Shown here piece by piece: positions 19,071-28,345 of a DNA stretch of 64,000 bases (position 1 is its first letter; each line of letters opens with the position of its first letter). The DNA comes from Roseibium hamelinense (GTDB lineage Bacteria > Pseudomonadota > Alphaproteobacteria > Rhizobiales > Stappiaceae), in contig NZ_VLLF01000002.1 of NCBI RefSeq assembly GCF_007830545.1, forward strand, positions 434,001 through 498,000, in the 5' to 3' direction. The notes beneath the pieces are model-generated. The model was not told the origin of the DNA and made no database searches. It saw only the letters and a program-made list of their open reading frames with translations. The translations under genes and the position numbers were made by a program.

Positions 19071-19410
19071 GGCCGACTCATCTTTTGCGTGCTCTTGAAG
19101 ACTCTGACGACTGTTGGTCGATTCGGTCAAGCGCAAAGCGGACGTCCGTCTCTGCGGTTCGCAGGATACTGGCCAAGGTGTTCGATAGCTGTGAAGTCCC
19201 ATCCCGGCTTGAACAGTGTGGCAGATGCATCTGTGGGGCGTCAGCGCCGGACAGGGCACGGATGACCATCGTGACGAGGTACGGAGGCCGATAGCGGAAC
19301 CCCGGTGGTGGGAATGCCCGCGGATCAAGGGACTTAAAAAACAAGCAGGTACCGTCCCGGTCTGAAGCCGGGACGGTTTGGAGTGCTTTTGAACGAGGGT
19401 GCGGCCCAGG
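19071..19410. other. 340-bp gap with a strong hairpin and no convincing gene
   Basis: The stretch holds a perfect 10-bp hairpin (see 19351-19377) near its right end. A minus-strand frame of up to 88 codons (19078-19344, TTG start, or ATG at 19269) ends 8 bp before the DUF2267 start, but it has no Shine-Dalgarno or recognisable domain. I do not call it. Confidence 0.4.
19351..19377 (-). terminator. Hairpin downstream of the dioxygenase gene
   Basis: ACCGTCCCGG and CCGGGACGGT pair perfectly over 10 bp with a 7-nt loop. It lies 34 bp after the dioxygenase stop. On minus-strand RNA a U6 run follows after 9 nt, so it is a probable though not ideal terminator. Confidence 0.55.
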
Positions 19411-20544
19411 TTAGGCCGCCTTCGCAGCCTCGACGCCGCGGGCGAGCACCCGGATCCGGCTGTCGAATTCACCCCGGTCGACATAGCAGCCGCGCAGGTG
19501 GCGGAAGCCGGTGGACGGGTCGAAGGCCGCGCGGCCGTGCAGCGCCCGGCGGTTGTCAAAGATGACCATCTCGCCGCCATTCAGCTTGGTGGTCATGACA
19601 TAGGCCGGATCGCGGGTCATCGCCATGATCGTGCGATAGGCGCGATAATAAGCATCCATTTGATCTGCCGGCATATCGAACACCGAGGCAATATGCGCGT
19701 TGAAGCGCACTTCGCTCACCGTGCCGAAATGGTCGAGCTGGATAACCGTGTGGTGCTTGCGGATGTCATATTCGCCGTCTTGGAAGCGGAACGGGATCGG
19801 GGTTTTGGCCAGGAGGTCGAAGGCTTCCCTGTCCAGGGTTTTCAGGTCTTCGGCAATCGCAAACCCGTCGGCAAAGGTCGACCCGCCGCCTTGCGCTTCG
19901 TTCGCCAGGCAATGCAGGAACTGAAAACCGGGCGCGAGCTCCTGGTTTGGCAGATCCGTATGCAGCGGCAAAGCGTGGCTGGTATAGGCCAGATTGTTTG
20001 GGTTCGGTTTCGACATGACCTCGAAGGTCACGCCGAAATTGGTCTCGCGCAAAAAGCCGATCCTGCGCGCCACGGTCATGCCGGCGTCCACGTCGTCGGC
20101 CATGCCTTCGACAATGGCCAGTCCGGTTTTCTTGGTTGCGATGAGGAATTCCAGAAGAGCAGCATCGTTTGACAGAAGGTCGGACGCAGCCGCCCGTGGC
20201 AGATCGTTTTTCTGAAGGTCGCCGCGCCAAACGATCGGCTCGACACTGGCCGGATCGGTCATGGTCTTGCCGGGTGTATGGGCGCAAAGCCAGTCGAGCG
20301 TGTAGCGGCTTTGAAGGTCTTCCGTGGCCCAGGAAATGACAAGCTCATTGCCCTCGATCTCAGCAGATGAGATCGAAATGCCGGCCGGAACGCTCGTGAG
20401 ATCGAATTCCCGTTCCAGGGTTTGCGGGTGAAAGCCGGTTGCGCAGTTGTCCCGCAGGAAAAGAGCGGGGAAGTCCGCGTAGGTGCCGTTTGGAAGCCGC
20501 ACGGATACGGCGCGGTGATCACCGCGCAGGGATACTGATGTCAT
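19411..20544 (-). CDS. TauD/TfdA-family dioxygenase, gamma-butyrobetaine hydroxylase-like
   Basis: The 377-residue protein is a 2-oxoglutarate/Fe(II) dioxygenase. It has an N-terminal DUF971-type domain (VRLPNGTYADFPALFLRDNC) and the TauD fold with the iron-binding HxD in LPLHTDLPNQE and the distal His in RRALHGRAAFD. The N-terminal domain places it with gamma-butyrobetaine hydroxylase and related enzymes such as the 2-trimethylaminoethylphosphonate hydroxylase TmpA. These hydroxylate quaternary-ammonium substrates in carnitine or phosphonate metabolism. No carnitine or phosphonate genes are nearby, so the substrate is open. The gene is monocistronic with a hairpin behind it. Confidence 0.87.
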   Translation of the reverse strand: MTSVSLRGDHRAVSVRLPNGTYADFPALFLRDNCATGFHPQTLEREFDLTSVPAGISISSAEIEGNELVISWATEDLQSRYTLDWLCAHTPGKTMTDPASVEPIVWRGDLQKNDLPRAAASDLLSNDAALLEFLIATKKTGLAIVEGMADDVDAGMTVARRIGFLRETNFGVTFEVMSKPNPNNLAYTSHALPLHTDLPNQELAPGFQFLHCLANEAQGGGSTFADGFAIAEDLKTLDREAFDLLAKTPIPFRFQDGEYDIRKHHTVIQLDHFGTVSEVRFNAHIASVFDMPADQMDAYYRAYRTIMAMTRDPAYVMTTKLNGGEMVIFDNRRALHGRAAFDPSTGFRHLRGCYVDRGEFDSRIRVLARGVEAAKAA

Positions 20545-20755
20545 GGTTTTGAAGTCCGATTTGCGTTTTGAAGTCAGATTGAGTTACGGCTCAAGCCGTC
20601 AGTTCACGCAAATCGGGGTGGCGGCCACCACCAGTGGGCTTTGGCGTGGGGCTGTCCCTGATTTCTGCCAAGGCCAGCGACCATGACCACCCTCTAGGTT
20701 CGATTTACCTAAGGCGCGCCGAAGCGAGCCTGCGGACTTGTTGGTAAGCTACATC

Positions 20756-20791
20756 AAAAATGGGTGCGCTGAAACCGTGCTCAGCGCGCCC
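20756..20791 (-). terminator. Rho-independent terminator of the HdeD-family gene
   Basis: GGGTGCGCTGA pairs with TCAGCGCGCCC (one G-U) over 11 bp with an 8-nt loop. The A5 to its left gives a U-tract on minus-strand RNA. It lies 20 bp past the hdeD-like stop. Confidence 0.8.
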
Positions 20792-20810
20792 AGAGAGCAT
20801 AGTGTCGGAG

Positions 20811-21377
20811 TCAGGCCTTTTTTGAGGCCCGAGCCGCCAGCGCGATGGCGATATAGCTCCATCCGTTCATGAGGACGGAAATCCCGGCGATCAGACCAAG
20901 TGCCCAGACCGCAGAGCCAGGAAGGTCGATCCAGATCAGGATGCCGGCCACCAGCGACACGGCGCCTGCAATCGCAACCCACACCCAGCCATCATGCGGT
21001 TTGATTTTGAAGGCGAGCAGCAGCTGGCTGACGCCTTGAGCAATGAAGATCGCCGCAATCACCAACGTTAGCGCAAATGTCCCGGCCAGCGGGTTCACAT
21101 AAATCACGATACCGCCAATTACCGCGATAATGCCGGTAATCAGGTTCCACAGGAAGCCGGACCAGCCTTGTGTCTTGAAGGCATGGTAGATCTGCACGAG
21201 ACCGCCGACAAAAAACACGGCCGCGATCAAGAGTGTGACGGCGACGGAGGAGGCAAGCGGTGCCGCGATCAGCACCATGCCACCCAGCACAAGAACGATG
21301 CCCAGAATCAAGAACCAAATCCAATTATCCTGAACCTTGGCTTTAATGTCGTCCATATTCGGTGCGGCCTGTGACAT
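20811..21377 (-). CDS. HdeD-family membrane protein
   Basis: HdeD proteins are small inner-membrane proteins linked to acid resistance in E. coli. The 188-residue product has six hydrophobic segments in three pairs with repeated glycine-rich motifs (WFLILGIVLVLGGMVLI, GFLWNLITGIIAVIGGIVI, AIAGAVSLVAGILIWIDLPG), which is the DUF308 repeat pattern. ATG 21377 with GGAG about 9 bases upstream is preferred over the extended frame to 21485, which runs into the divergent MarR promoter. It is divergent from the MarR gene; the regulator's operator lies about 140 bp upstream of this start, so co-regulation is possible but not shown. Confidence 0.88.
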   Translation of the reverse strand: MSQAAPNMDDIKAKVQDNWIWFLILGIVLVLGGMVLIAAPLASSVAVTLLIAAVFFVGGLVQIYHAFKTQGWSGFLWNLITGIIAVIGGIVIYVNPLAGTFALTLVIAAIFIAQGVSQLLLAFKIKPHDGWVWVAIAGAVSLVAGILIWIDLPGSAVWALGLIAGISVLMNGWSYIAIALAARASKKA

Positions 21378-21515
21378 GGCGGTCTCCGTAATTGATAAAG
21401 GTATGGCGTGCATCATAGGCATAAGCCGGCCGTTGCAAAAGCCCTGTGACAGGTGCCAAATATCGATGAGGATTTGTGGTTTCAAAGCCCGATTGTGCGA
21501 GGGGGGTTGATATTT

Positions 21516-21527
21516 GTGTAATTACAC
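21516..21527. promoter_or_regulatory. MarR-type operator at its own promoter
   Basis: GTGTAATTACAC is a perfect 12-bp palindrome 15 bp before the MarR ATG. A near copy, TGTGCAATTACACA, stands in front of the FabF-like gene, indicating autoregulation plus control of the neighbour. Confidence 0.7.
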
Positions 21528-21541
21528 GATTTAACGCCGGC

Positions 21542-21964
21542 ATGGCTGCTGAAGATGATTTTTCACTCTGCATGATGAACAACGCGCGCAAGGCTGCGCG
21601 GGCGGTGAGCCGGCGGTACGACCGCTTGGCCAAGCCGTTCGGCATCAAGGCCGCCCAATTTGCGATCCTCGGCCTGATCAAGCGGCACTCCGGTGAGACA
21701 ATGACCCAATTGGCGATCCTTGCCGGCATGGATCGAACGACCCTGTTACGGAATCTTACTCTTCTGGAAAAAAAGGGATTGGTTGCGCCGAAGCGCTTCG
21801 AGAAGGGCGCTGGCCGGACCTACGAGCTCACAGCCATGGGTGATCTGGTGATCCAAGAGATGACGCCACATTGGCGCCAGGCGCAACAGGACCTCGAAGC
21901 CGAGATGGGGCCAGAAAACTTCGCACATACACTGGCAGTCTTGAAGCGGCTTTCCTCCGTCTAA
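21542..21964 (+). CDS. MarR-family transcriptional regulator
   Basis: The 140-residue protein has the winged-helix fold of MarR repressors: helices FAILGLIKRHSGETMTQLAIL, recognition helix AGMDRTTLLRNLTLLEKKGLV and wing PKRFEKGAGRTYELTAMGD. ATG 21542 is preferred over an upstream start because it begins the family length and the operator at 21516-21527 would otherwise lie inside the gene. A repeated palindrome precedes both this gene and the FabF-like gene 70 bp downstream, so it probably represses both and releases on a ligand such as an aromatic or fatty compound. The ligand is unknown. Confidence 0.88.
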   Translation: MAAEDDFSLCMMNNARKAARAVSRRYDRLAKPFGIKAAQFAILGLIKRHSGETMTQLAILAGMDRTTLLRNLTLLEKKGLVAPKRFEKGAGRTYELTAMGDLVIQEMTPHWRQAQQDLEAEMGPENFAHTLAVLKRLSSV

Positions 21965-22005
21965 AGCTGACCGGATGATCGCAGAAAGCGTCATGTGATT
22001 TATAG

Positions 22006-22019
22006 TGTGCAATTACACA
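22006..22019. promoter_or_regulatory. MarR-type operator upstream of FabF-like gene
   Basis: TGTGCAATTACACA matches the 12-bp palindrome at the MarR gene in all but one position of the core. It lies 16 bp before the FabF-like ATG. Confidence 0.65.
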
Positions 22020-22034
22020 TAACAGGAGTAGTCG

Positions 22035-23309
22035 ATGATAGAACGGATTGTGGTGACCGGCATCGGAGTGGTCTCACCCCTCGGCGTCGGAGTTGACCGG
22101 TTTTGGGATCGGTTAAAAAATGGTGAAAACGGCATTCGCGCAATAACCCAGTTCGAGGCGGGTGATCTGGCCTGCCGCATTGCGGGAGAAGTGCCGGACA
22201 TTTCAGAAGACCCGGCCGGTTTCGACCCGGACCGCTATTTGGAGCCAAAGGACCAAAAGCGATCGGACCGGTTTATTCACTTTGCGCTTGCCGCCGCTGA
22301 AGAAGCGCTTGAACAAGCGGCGTGGCGACAGGGAACCGATTCCGACCCAGCCCGGGCCGGAACGATCATTGCTTCAGGGGTTGGCGGCTTCCCGGCGATG
22401 ACTGCCGGAACCCGGCTTGTTGATGAAATGGGCCCCCGGCGGGTGTCGCCCTTTCTCGTGCCGTCCTTTCTGGCAAACCTTGCGAGCGGCCAGGTTTCGA
22501 TCCGTCACGGTTTGAAAGGTCCGCTCGGTGCGCCCGTGACAGCGTGTGCGGCTGGTCTTCAGGCGATCGGCGATGCCGTGCGATATCTTCGCAGCGGCGA
22601 AGCCGATCTGATGGTCGCAGGCGGGGCGGAGGCTTGTCTCGACCGCGTGTCTTATGCCGGTTTTTGCGCTGCGCGCGCCATGTCGACCAAATTCAACGAG
22701 GACCCGGCGCATGCCTCCCGTCCGTTTGACCGGGACCGGGACGGATTTGTCATGGGCGAGGGGGCAGGTATCCTCGTGCTGGAAACCGAGAGCCACGCAA
22801 GGGCCCGCGGCGCCAAACCTCTGGCCGTGGTTAGCGGCTATGGCACGACAGCAGATGCGCACCACGTGACAGCCTCACCGGAAAACGGCGAAGGTGGTCT
22901 TCGCGCGATGCAGCTCGCGCTGAAAAGCGCCGGACTGGCGCCGAAAGACATCGGTTATGTCAATGCCCATTCAACTTCGACACCGGTCGGCGATGCGGCA
23001 GAACTTGCAGCATTGAACACGTTGTTTGGCGGCCGCGGAAAAGACCTGGCGCTGTCCTCCAGCAAATCCATGACCGGTCACTTGCTCGGCGCGGCCGGGG
23101 CCGTTGAAGCGATCGCCTGCGTCATGGCCCTGCAAACCGGCATGTTGCCGCCTTCGCGCAACCTGCTAATCCCTGATCCTTTGGCGGCCGAATTCGAGCT
23201 GATCCCGGATGTCGGGATCGAACGGCACGTCGATCATGTCCTCAGCAACGGTTTCGGTTTTGGCGGCGTGAACGCAAGTGCCGTTTTCTCGAACGCCGAT
23301 CGCACTTGA
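22035..23309 (+). CDS. Beta-ketoacyl-ACP synthase II-like (FabF family)
   Basis: KAS II enzymes condense malonyl-ACP with acyl-ACP in fatty acid elongation. The 424-residue protein has the catalytic Cys in VTACAAGLQA, the two His in NAHSTSTPVGD and SKSMTGHLLGAAG, and the glycine-rich end LSNGFGFGGVNAS. AACAGGAG precedes ATG 22035. No acpP, fabG or fabZ is adjacent, so it is not the housekeeping fab cluster copy. The adjoining MarR regulator and a duplicated operator suggest an inducible synthase for special acyl chains or lipid remodelling. Its stop lies in the promoter of the next gene. Confidence 0.92.
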   Translation: MIERIVVTGIGVVSPLGVGVDRFWDRLKNGENGIRAITQFEAGDLACRIAGEVPDISEDPAGFDPDRYLEPKDQKRSDRFIHFALAAAEEALEQAAWRQGTDSDPARAGTIIASGVGGFPAMTAGTRLVDEMGPRRVSPFLVPSFLANLASGQVSIRHGLKGPLGAPVTACAAGLQAIGDAVRYLRSGEADLMVAGGAEACLDRVSYAGFCAARAMSTKFNEDPAHASRPFDRDRDGFVMGEGAGILVLETESHARARGAKPLAVVSGYGTTADAHHVTASPENGEGGLRAMQLALKSAGLAPKDIGYVNAHSTSTPVGDAAELAALNTLFGGRGKDLALSSSKSMTGHLLGAAGAVEAIACVMALQTGMLPPSRNLLIPDPLAAEFELIPDVGIERHVDHVLSNGFGFGGVNASAVFSNADRT

Positions 23310-23359
23310 CAAAACAGCAAATTCCCAAATATGAGAAATTAAGATCTAAATAGGGAATT
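23306..23359 (+). promoter_or_regulatory. Promoter and inverted repeat of the XRE-cupin gene
   Basis: A perfect -35 box TTGACA (23306-23311) is followed after 18 bases by TATGAG as -10. The inverted repeat AATTCCC (23320-23326) and GGGAATT (23353-23359) brackets the -10 and start site, a plausible autoregulation site. Confidence 0.5.
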
Positions 23360-23362
23360 AAT

Positions 23363-23920
23363 ATGACCGACTTTGACAAGGCACTTGCCTTGCGGATTAC
23401 CGAGCTTCGTCGGGCGCGCGGGCTCACATTGGATGGGCTCGCCGCGGCAAGCGGCATCAGCCGCGCGACCCTGTCCCGGATCGAGCGTTCTGAAACCAGC
23501 CCGACGGCATCGGTTCTGGGCCAGTTGGCACATGTTTTTGCGGTTCCGATGGCCGAGTTGTTCGGCGCGTCTGAAATCGCGGCAGGAAACCATCTTCCCC
23601 GCGCGGATCAAGCGGTTTGGATTGATCCTGGCTCGGGCTTTGTCCGCCGCAGCGTTTCCCCGCCTGCACCCGGGTTCAAAGCCTCGGTGATCGAAGGGGA
23701 ACTTCCTGCAGGTCAATCCGTATCCTACGACGCGCCGCCCTTGTCCGGCCTGGAACATCACCTGGTGATGCTCTCAGGCGTTCTTGAAATGCGCCAGGGC
23801 GATGAAATCCACACACTTCGCGCCGGAGACTGCCTGCGTTTCCGGCTTGATCAGGGCAATTCCTACCATGCCCCTGGCCGGGATCCTGCCAGATATGTGT
23901 TGTGCGTGGTGGCTCCATGA
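23363..23920 (+). CDS. XRE-family regulator with C-terminal cupin
   Basis: The 185-residue protein joins a Cro/C1-type helix-turn-helix (LRRARGLTLDGLAAASGISRATLSRIERSE) to a cupin barrel (about residues 105-185: LEHHLVMLSGVLEM, DCLRFRLDQGNSYHAPG). Such regulators sense a small molecule in the cupin and often control a neighbouring GNAT or transporter gene. It overlaps the next gene by ATGA, so the two are translationally coupled. An inverted repeat around its promoter may be the autoregulatory site. Confidence 0.87.
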   Translation: MTDFDKALALRITELRRARGLTLDGLAAASGISRATLSRIERSETSPTASVLGQLAHVFAVPMAELFGASEIAAGNHLPRADQAVWIDPGSGFVRRSVSPPAPGFKASVIEGELPAGQSVSYDAPPLSGLEHHLVMLSGVLEMRQGDEIHTLRAGDCLRFRLDQGNSYHAPGRDPARYVLCVVAP

Positions 23921-24459
23921 CCAAGAAAGAGCCTTTGTCCCTGCATATCAAGAAACTGTTTGCTTCCGATCTTGAGAAAGAGGCCCGTGAGCTCGGCGCG
24001 GTGCTGAAAGCCTGTGTCGAGGACGGGGCGGGCATCGGTTTTGTTTTGCCGATCACACAGAGGGCCGCGGCGGATTTCTGGCTGGAGCAAAAACCCGGGC
24101 TTGAAACCGGCAGTGCCCATCTGGTCATCGTCCGCAGCGGCGCCCGGATCGCCGGGACCGTGATGCTGATGCTAGCCGGAAAACAGAACAGCCAGCACCG
24201 CGCGGAAGTCGCCAAGTTGATGGTCCATCCGGATTTCCGCAGACGGGGCATTGCACGCACGTTGCTGGCGGAAGCCGAGCGCCTGGCACTGGAGCTGCAC
24301 CGTCCGCTGCTGGTGCTGGATACGGTCACTGGCGATACGGCCGAAGCGATGTATGAAAAGCTGGGCTACACAAGGGCCGGCGTCATTCCGAAATACGCGG
24401 TCTCGGCCCATGGCGGCTGGGACGCAACCACTCTGTTTTACAAGCAGCTGCCCGGATGA
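23917..24459 (+). CDS. GNAT-family N-acetyltransferase
   Basis: The 180-residue protein carries the GNAT fold with the acetyl-CoA-binding motif A in VHPDFRRRGIARTLLAEAE and motif B region VLDTVTGDTAEAMYEKLGYT, near residues 105-160. It would transfer acetyl from acetyl-CoA to an unknown amine. ATG 23917 overlaps the stop of the regulator gene and is preferred over an in-frame start 15 bases upstream. Its own stop overlaps the next gene (ATGA at 24456), so the XRE regulator, this enzyme and the RNA methyltransferase may form one transcript. The regulator probably controls this gene. Confidence 0.87.
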   Translation: MTKKEPLSLHIKKLFASDLEKEARELGAVLKACVEDGAGIGFVLPITQRAAADFWLEQKPGLETGSAHLVIVRSGARIAGTVMLMLAGKQNSQHRAEVAKLMVHPDFRRRGIARTLLAEAERLALELHRPLLVLDTVTGDTAEAMYEKLGYTRAGVIPKYAVSAHGGWDATTLFYKQLPG

Positions 24460-25325
24460 AGCCAACCGCCGGGCAAAAGGCTTTTCAATCGGCGGCCGGT
24501 CGGTTAAATCCCCGCCCCATGAGCAAAAATGCAAAAATCAGAGAAGAGGCCCGCCGGGTACGCGGGCGCGCGCCGGCGGTGATCCTGTGCGAGCCGCAGC
24601 TGGGCGAAAACATCGGCACAGCGGCGCGGGCCATGGCCAATTTCGGCCTGGTTGACCTGCGCATCGTCAATCCGCGGGACGGCTGGCCCAGCGAAAAGGC
24701 GCGCGCCGCAGCAAGCCGGGCGGATCACGTCATCGACAATGTGCAGGTGTTCGAGACGCTTGAAGCGGCGATTGCCGATCTGACCTTCGTGTTCGCGACC
24801 ACGGCCCGCTCGCGTGAAGTGCCGAAGCCCGTGCGCGGTCCCGACGAGGCTGCGGTGAAGGCGGTTGAACTTGGCACGAAAGATCTTGCAGTTGGCTATA
24901 TCTTCGGCCGGGAGCGCTGGGGCCTCAACAATGAAGAAGTTGCGCTGGCCGACGAGATTGTGACACTTCCTGTCGATCCGGATTTCGCATCACTCAACAT
25001 TGCCCAAGCCGTGCTGGTGTGTGCCTATGAGTGGCGCAAGACGGCAAGCCAGGGCGAGTTACCGTTCCGCCTAGACGAAGAGGAACATCCCCCGGCAACC
25101 AAAGAGGATGTCCTGCGCCTGTTCGAGCATTTGGAAAGTGCGCTGGACGAGGCGACTTTTTTCCGGCCGCCCGAACGCCGCCCTCATATGGTCAGAACTT
25201 TACGCAACATCTTCCAGAAGGCCTCCTTGACCGAGCAGGAGGTGCGGGCGTTGCGCGGCGTTGTGGCGGCTTTGGAAAAACGCGAAACGCGGCCACGGCG
25301 TCAGGAGAAGTCCGAAGAAGAGTGA
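24456..25325 (+). CDS. TrmJ-like tRNA/rRNA 2'-O-methyltransferase (SpoU/TrmH superfamily)
   Basis: Members of this SPOUT subfamily methylate the ribose of C32/U32 in tRNA using SAM. The protein has [21 protein letters not shown] near the N-terminus, the motif region [14 protein letters not shown], and the SAM-knot motifs [17 protein letters not shown] and [15 protein letters not shown]. The start is ambiguous: ATG 24456 overlaps the acetyltransferase stop and gives 289 residues, while ATG 24519 gives 268 residues and a more usual N-terminus. Neither has a good Shine-Dalgarno. I list the coupled start. murI follows after 10 bp. Confidence 0.88.
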   Translation: MKPTAGQKAFQSAAGRLNPRPMSKNAKIREEARRVRGRAPAVILCEPQLGENIGTAARAMANFGLVDLRIVNPRDGWPSEKARAAASRADHVIDNVQVFETLEAAIADLTFVFATTARSREVPKPVRGPDEAAVKAVELGTKDLAVGYIFGRERWGLNNEEVALADEIVTLPVDPDFASLNIAQAVLVCAYEWRKTASQGELPFRLDEEEHPPATKEDVLRLFEHLESALDEATFFRPPERRPHMVRTLRNIFQKASLTEQEVRALRGVVAALEKRETRPRRQEKSEEE

Positions 25326-25335
25326 GGCAAACAGA

Positions 25336-26127
25336 ATGCGCAAGGAAGACCGACCGGTTCTGGTGTTCGACAGCGGTATTGGCGGTCTGACGGTCTTGCG
25401 CGAACTGCGTTTGCTTCTGCCGTATGAACCTCTGGTCTATTTGGCAGATGATGCGGCCTTTCCCTATGGAAACTGGGAGGATGGTGAGCTTCAGTCGCAT
25501 CTTGTGGCGCTTTTCGGAAAGCTGATCGGAGCCCGCCAGCCTAAGGCGGTTGTCATCGCCTGCAATACTGCGTTCACGCTGGCCGGTGAGGCGCTGCGCC
25601 GAGCCTATCCCGAAACTCCGTTTATCGGCACCGTTCCGGCAATCAAGCCGGCCGCCGAACGCACCGCCTCGGGGCTTGTGAGCGTTCTGGCGACGCCCGG
25701 CACTGTCCGGCGCGCCTATACCCGCGATCTTATCGAGCAATATGCGTCTTCCTGCCATGTCCGGCTGGTCGGGTCTGAACGCCTGGCTGCCCTGGCTGAA
25801 GCACATATACGTGCCGAACCGGTTTCAGATAGCGAATTGCTTGCAGAGGTGGCGGATTGCTTTCTGGAAAAAGACGGCCGGCGAACCGATGTTGTCGTCC
25901 TCGCCTGCACGCACTATCCGTTTCTGGCAAATCGCTTGCGAAAAGTCGCTCCCTGGCCGGTGGACTGGCTGGACCCGGCCGAGGCAATTGCCCGGCAAGT
26001 TGTACGGGTGCTCGGCTCGGATGTGCTTTCAGCGCCGCTTTCCGCAGCCGATACCGCGGTGTTTACATCCGGGCGAAAGGATGCCGATGCCCGGCGGCTT
26101 ATGACCGGTTTTGGGCTCGAGGTTTAG
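25336..26127 (+). CDS. murI: Glutamate racemase
   Basis: MurI makes D-glutamate for peptidoglycan in the cytosol. The 263-residue protein has the two catalytic cysteines in IACNTAFT and LACTHYPFL, the substrate loops [13 protein letters not shown] and [11 protein letters not shown], and the family length. ATG 25336 follows GAGG with 8-nt spacing; a longer frame to 25261 overlaps the methyltransferase and lacks family sequence. It is the last gene of a likely three- or four-gene transcript and its stop overlaps that of the convergent EAL gene by four bases. Confidence 0.95.
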   Translation: MRKEDRPVLVFDSGIGGLTVLRELRLLLPYEPLVYLADDAAFPYGNWEDGELQSHLVALFGKLIGARQPKAVVIACNTAFTLAGEALRRAYPETPFIGTVPAIKPAAERTASGLVSVLATPGTVRRAYTRDLIEQYASSCHVRLVGSERLAALAEAHIRAEPVSDSELLAEVADCFLEKDGRRTDVVVLACTHYPFLANRLRKVAPWPVDWLDPAEAIARQVVRVLGSDVLSAPLSAADTAVFTSGRKDADARRLMTGFGLEV

Positions 26128-27938
26128 GCGGCGTCCGCCTCTGTGAGTGTTTTGACCACCAGCCCGTCATCTGAACGCTTGGCTTCTTTCTTAAGGTCCG
26201 CGATTTCACGATTCAGCCGGTCCGGGTGAACGCAAATCCCTTCCGGAACAGTGACGATGGAGATCGAACAATCCAGCAGCGGGAACTTTCGGGTGGCGCC
26301 GAACCGGTCGGCGGCCTCCATGTATCCCTGGGTTCTGTGTTCGGCGGAGTAAAAGCTCTCCACATCGGTTTTGAAGGCCCGCTTCAGTGCGAGAATATGC
26401 GCCGCAACGTCGGTCTGATCGCCGGACATGAAGCCGGCGAAAAAGTCATCGCCGCCAATATGCCCGCGGAACGTGCTGTTCCCGGAAACATGCCTTTGCA
26501 GCAGCTCTCCGAACAGGATGATGGCCCGGTCACCCTGGCGGTAGCCATAAGTGTCGTTGAACGGTTTAAAATTATCGAAGTCGAAATAGCACAGGTGACG
26601 CGACGCATTTTTTTTGCGGCCCGCCTCCGAGATAAATCTGGATACAGCACCATTTCCAGGCATGCGGGTCAGAGGGTTTTGGTCCTGGGCTTCTTCGATC
26701 CGCTTTTCATGGATGATCTTCAAAAGCGATGTGGCTGACAGGAAGCCCACATAGCGGAAATTCTGCGTGATGATGATGCCATCGGAATTTAATGATGAAG
26801 CGAACGTCACCAGCAGCATATCGGCATTCGAATCGATGTCGGCGATCGGGCAGGGGCGCACGAAACTGCGCAGAGGGAGGTCCAGAGCTGCACTGTAGTC
26901 GGCCTCGTCCGAACCGCCTGCGTAGAGATAGGCCTTCAGATCGCGTTCATGAATGATGCCCTTGGGCTCCTGATTGGAATCCAGCACCGGGATGATGCTG
27001 ACGTCCTGCGCGGTCATGAACAGGTCCAAAACCTTCTTCATGGACGCGTCGAAGGTCGTGGTGCGCAGCGGGATCAATTCGTTGCGGATCCGTGCCTCTT
27101 CGTCCTTGCGCTTTGAGCCGAACATCGGCAAGCGAATGTGGTCGTAGAAGAGTTTTGCTTCGCGTTTTTGCTGGAACGGCCGTGCGACGTGATGGCCTTG
27201 GATCAGATCGCACCCCGCGTCCCGGCAGGCCTTGTATTCGCTATCGGTTTCAACACCCTCGGCGATCACGCGTGAGCCAAGCACATGTGCAAGATTTGCG
27301 ACGGTGGTGACAAACAGTTTGCGGCGGGGGTCGGTGTCGATTCCGTTCAGGAAAAACCGGTCGATCTTGATGTAGTCGGGCGCAAGGTCATGCAGCAGGC
27401 GGAGTTCGGAAAAACCGCGGCCGAAGTCATCCAGGGTCAAAAGCACACCAGTTTGACGCAAGGTTTCAAGGGCATGTTCCGTAATATCGCAGAACGTGTC
27501 GCGGTGGCGGCCGGTCAGTTCGATGCAGACTTGGCTCGGTGACAGACGTGCCGACTTGATGATGTGCGGCAGACCCATGCGCGGATCATCATCGAGGCCA
27601 AGGCCGCGTCCGTCGAGGTTGAAAAAGAACTTGGTGCCGCGGGCAAGTGTCAGCGTGCCGAATTTTGAAAGTGCGACGAATGCGAGGCGGGCCTCGAGTT
27701 CAGCAAGGAAACCCTTGTCGAAGGCGAACTCAAAGAGGTCGGCAGGGGTTTTGAAACCGAGAACTTCGGTCCCTCGCAGAAGCGCCTCGTAGGCGTAGAC
27801 AACGCCGGTTGCCATATCGACAATGGGCTGGAAAGCGTAGTCGATCACGGTCAGTACATGATCGACCGGGCAGCCGACAGCAAGGGCATCTTCCAGATTG
27901 CGCGGGGTAAAAACTGCGGGATGGCGGGCTGGGCCCAT
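26124..27938 (-). CDS. EAL-CBS-GGDEF protein (cyclic-di-GMP phosphodiesterase)
   Basis: The 604-residue cytosolic protein starts with an EAL domain (about 30-265). Its catalytic residues are present: EALLRG, FFFNLDG, the Glu in [30 protein letters not shown] and the Gln in [11 protein letters not shown], so c-di-GMP hydrolysis is expected. Two CBS motifs follow (about 285-410, e.g. [23 protein letters not shown]), probably sensing adenine nucleotides. A GGDEF domain follows whose signature reads GGDDF near residue 494, so cyclase activity is possible but unproven and it may act as a GTP sensor. Strong GGAGGG precedes ATG 27938. It is convergent with murI, the stop codons overlapping. Confidence 0.93.
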   Translation of the reverse strand: MGPARHPAVFTPRNLEDALAVGCPVDHVLTVIDYAFQPIVDMATGVVYAYEALLRGTEVLGFKTPADLFEFAFDKGFLAELEARLAFVALSKFGTLTLARGTKFFFNLDGRGLGLDDDPRMGLPHIIKSARLSPSQVCIELTGRHRDTFCDITEHALETLRQTGVLLTLDDFGRGFSELRLLHDLAPDYIKIDRFFLNGIDTDPRRKLFVTTVANLAHVLGSRVIAEGVETDSEYKACRDAGCDLIQGHHVARPFQQKREAKLFYDHIRLPMFGSKRKDEEARIRNELIPLRTTTFDASMKKVLDLFMTAQDVSIIPVLDSNQEPKGIIHERDLKAYLYAGGSDEADYSAALDLPLRSFVRPCPIADIDSNADMLLVTFASSLNSDGIIITQNFRYVGFLSATSLLKIIHEKRIEEAQDQNPLTRMPGNGAVSRFISEAGRKKNASRHLCYFDFDNFKPFNDTYGYRQGDRAIILFGELLQRHVSGNSTFRGHIGGDDFFAGFMSGDQTDVAAHILALKRAFKTDVESFYSAEHRTQGYMEAADRFGATRKFPLLDCSISIVTVPEGICVHPDRLNREIADLKKEAKRSDDGLVVKTLTEADAA

Positions 27939-28200
27939 TTAAATCCCTCCGGAGGGCTTGCTGCAAAGACAAACGGGTAGCGTGCCCCATGCCGCTCCCG
28001 ATTTTTATCAACCGTTATTTCTACGGGGTGCATACTGCTAAATCCCGCATTAAAAATCTCTAAATGCATACATTGTTTTTATTGTAAATCTGCCGTTGGG
28101 GTATAAGGGGTTGTTAACCGTTCCCATAGGGCTGCTGACGTAGAGACGAAACCGGTCCGATCTTAATGTGCGCCTCGGCTGCGGAAAGGCTGTCTGGCGA

Positions 28201-28229
28201 TTGACTTTTAGCCGGGATTTCAGTAACTA
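28201..28229 (+). promoter_or_regulatory. Probable sigma-70 promoter of rpsD
   Basis: TTGACT, a 17-bp spacer and TAACTA match the housekeeping consensus well. The start site would leave a leader of roughly 165 nt before the rpsD ATG. Confidence 0.5.
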
Positions 28230-28345
28230 CCGCGCGTTCCAAGGACATATTGTTTTTGGTTGTCACGCACCCGTGGGCATTCAGCCGGCGCCGTCTAGCT
28301 GGGTCCCTGTCGATCCCGTTTGGTCTTAAAGAGATCCGACTGGAT

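Noticed and set aside
19078-19344. Minus-strand frame of 88 codons before DUF2267
   Set aside because: It needs a TTG or a mid-frame ATG without Shine-Dalgarno, and no domain is recognisable.
20690-20720. GGTTCGATT motif, like a tRNA T-loop
   Set aside because: No acceptor or anticodon stems could be built around it.
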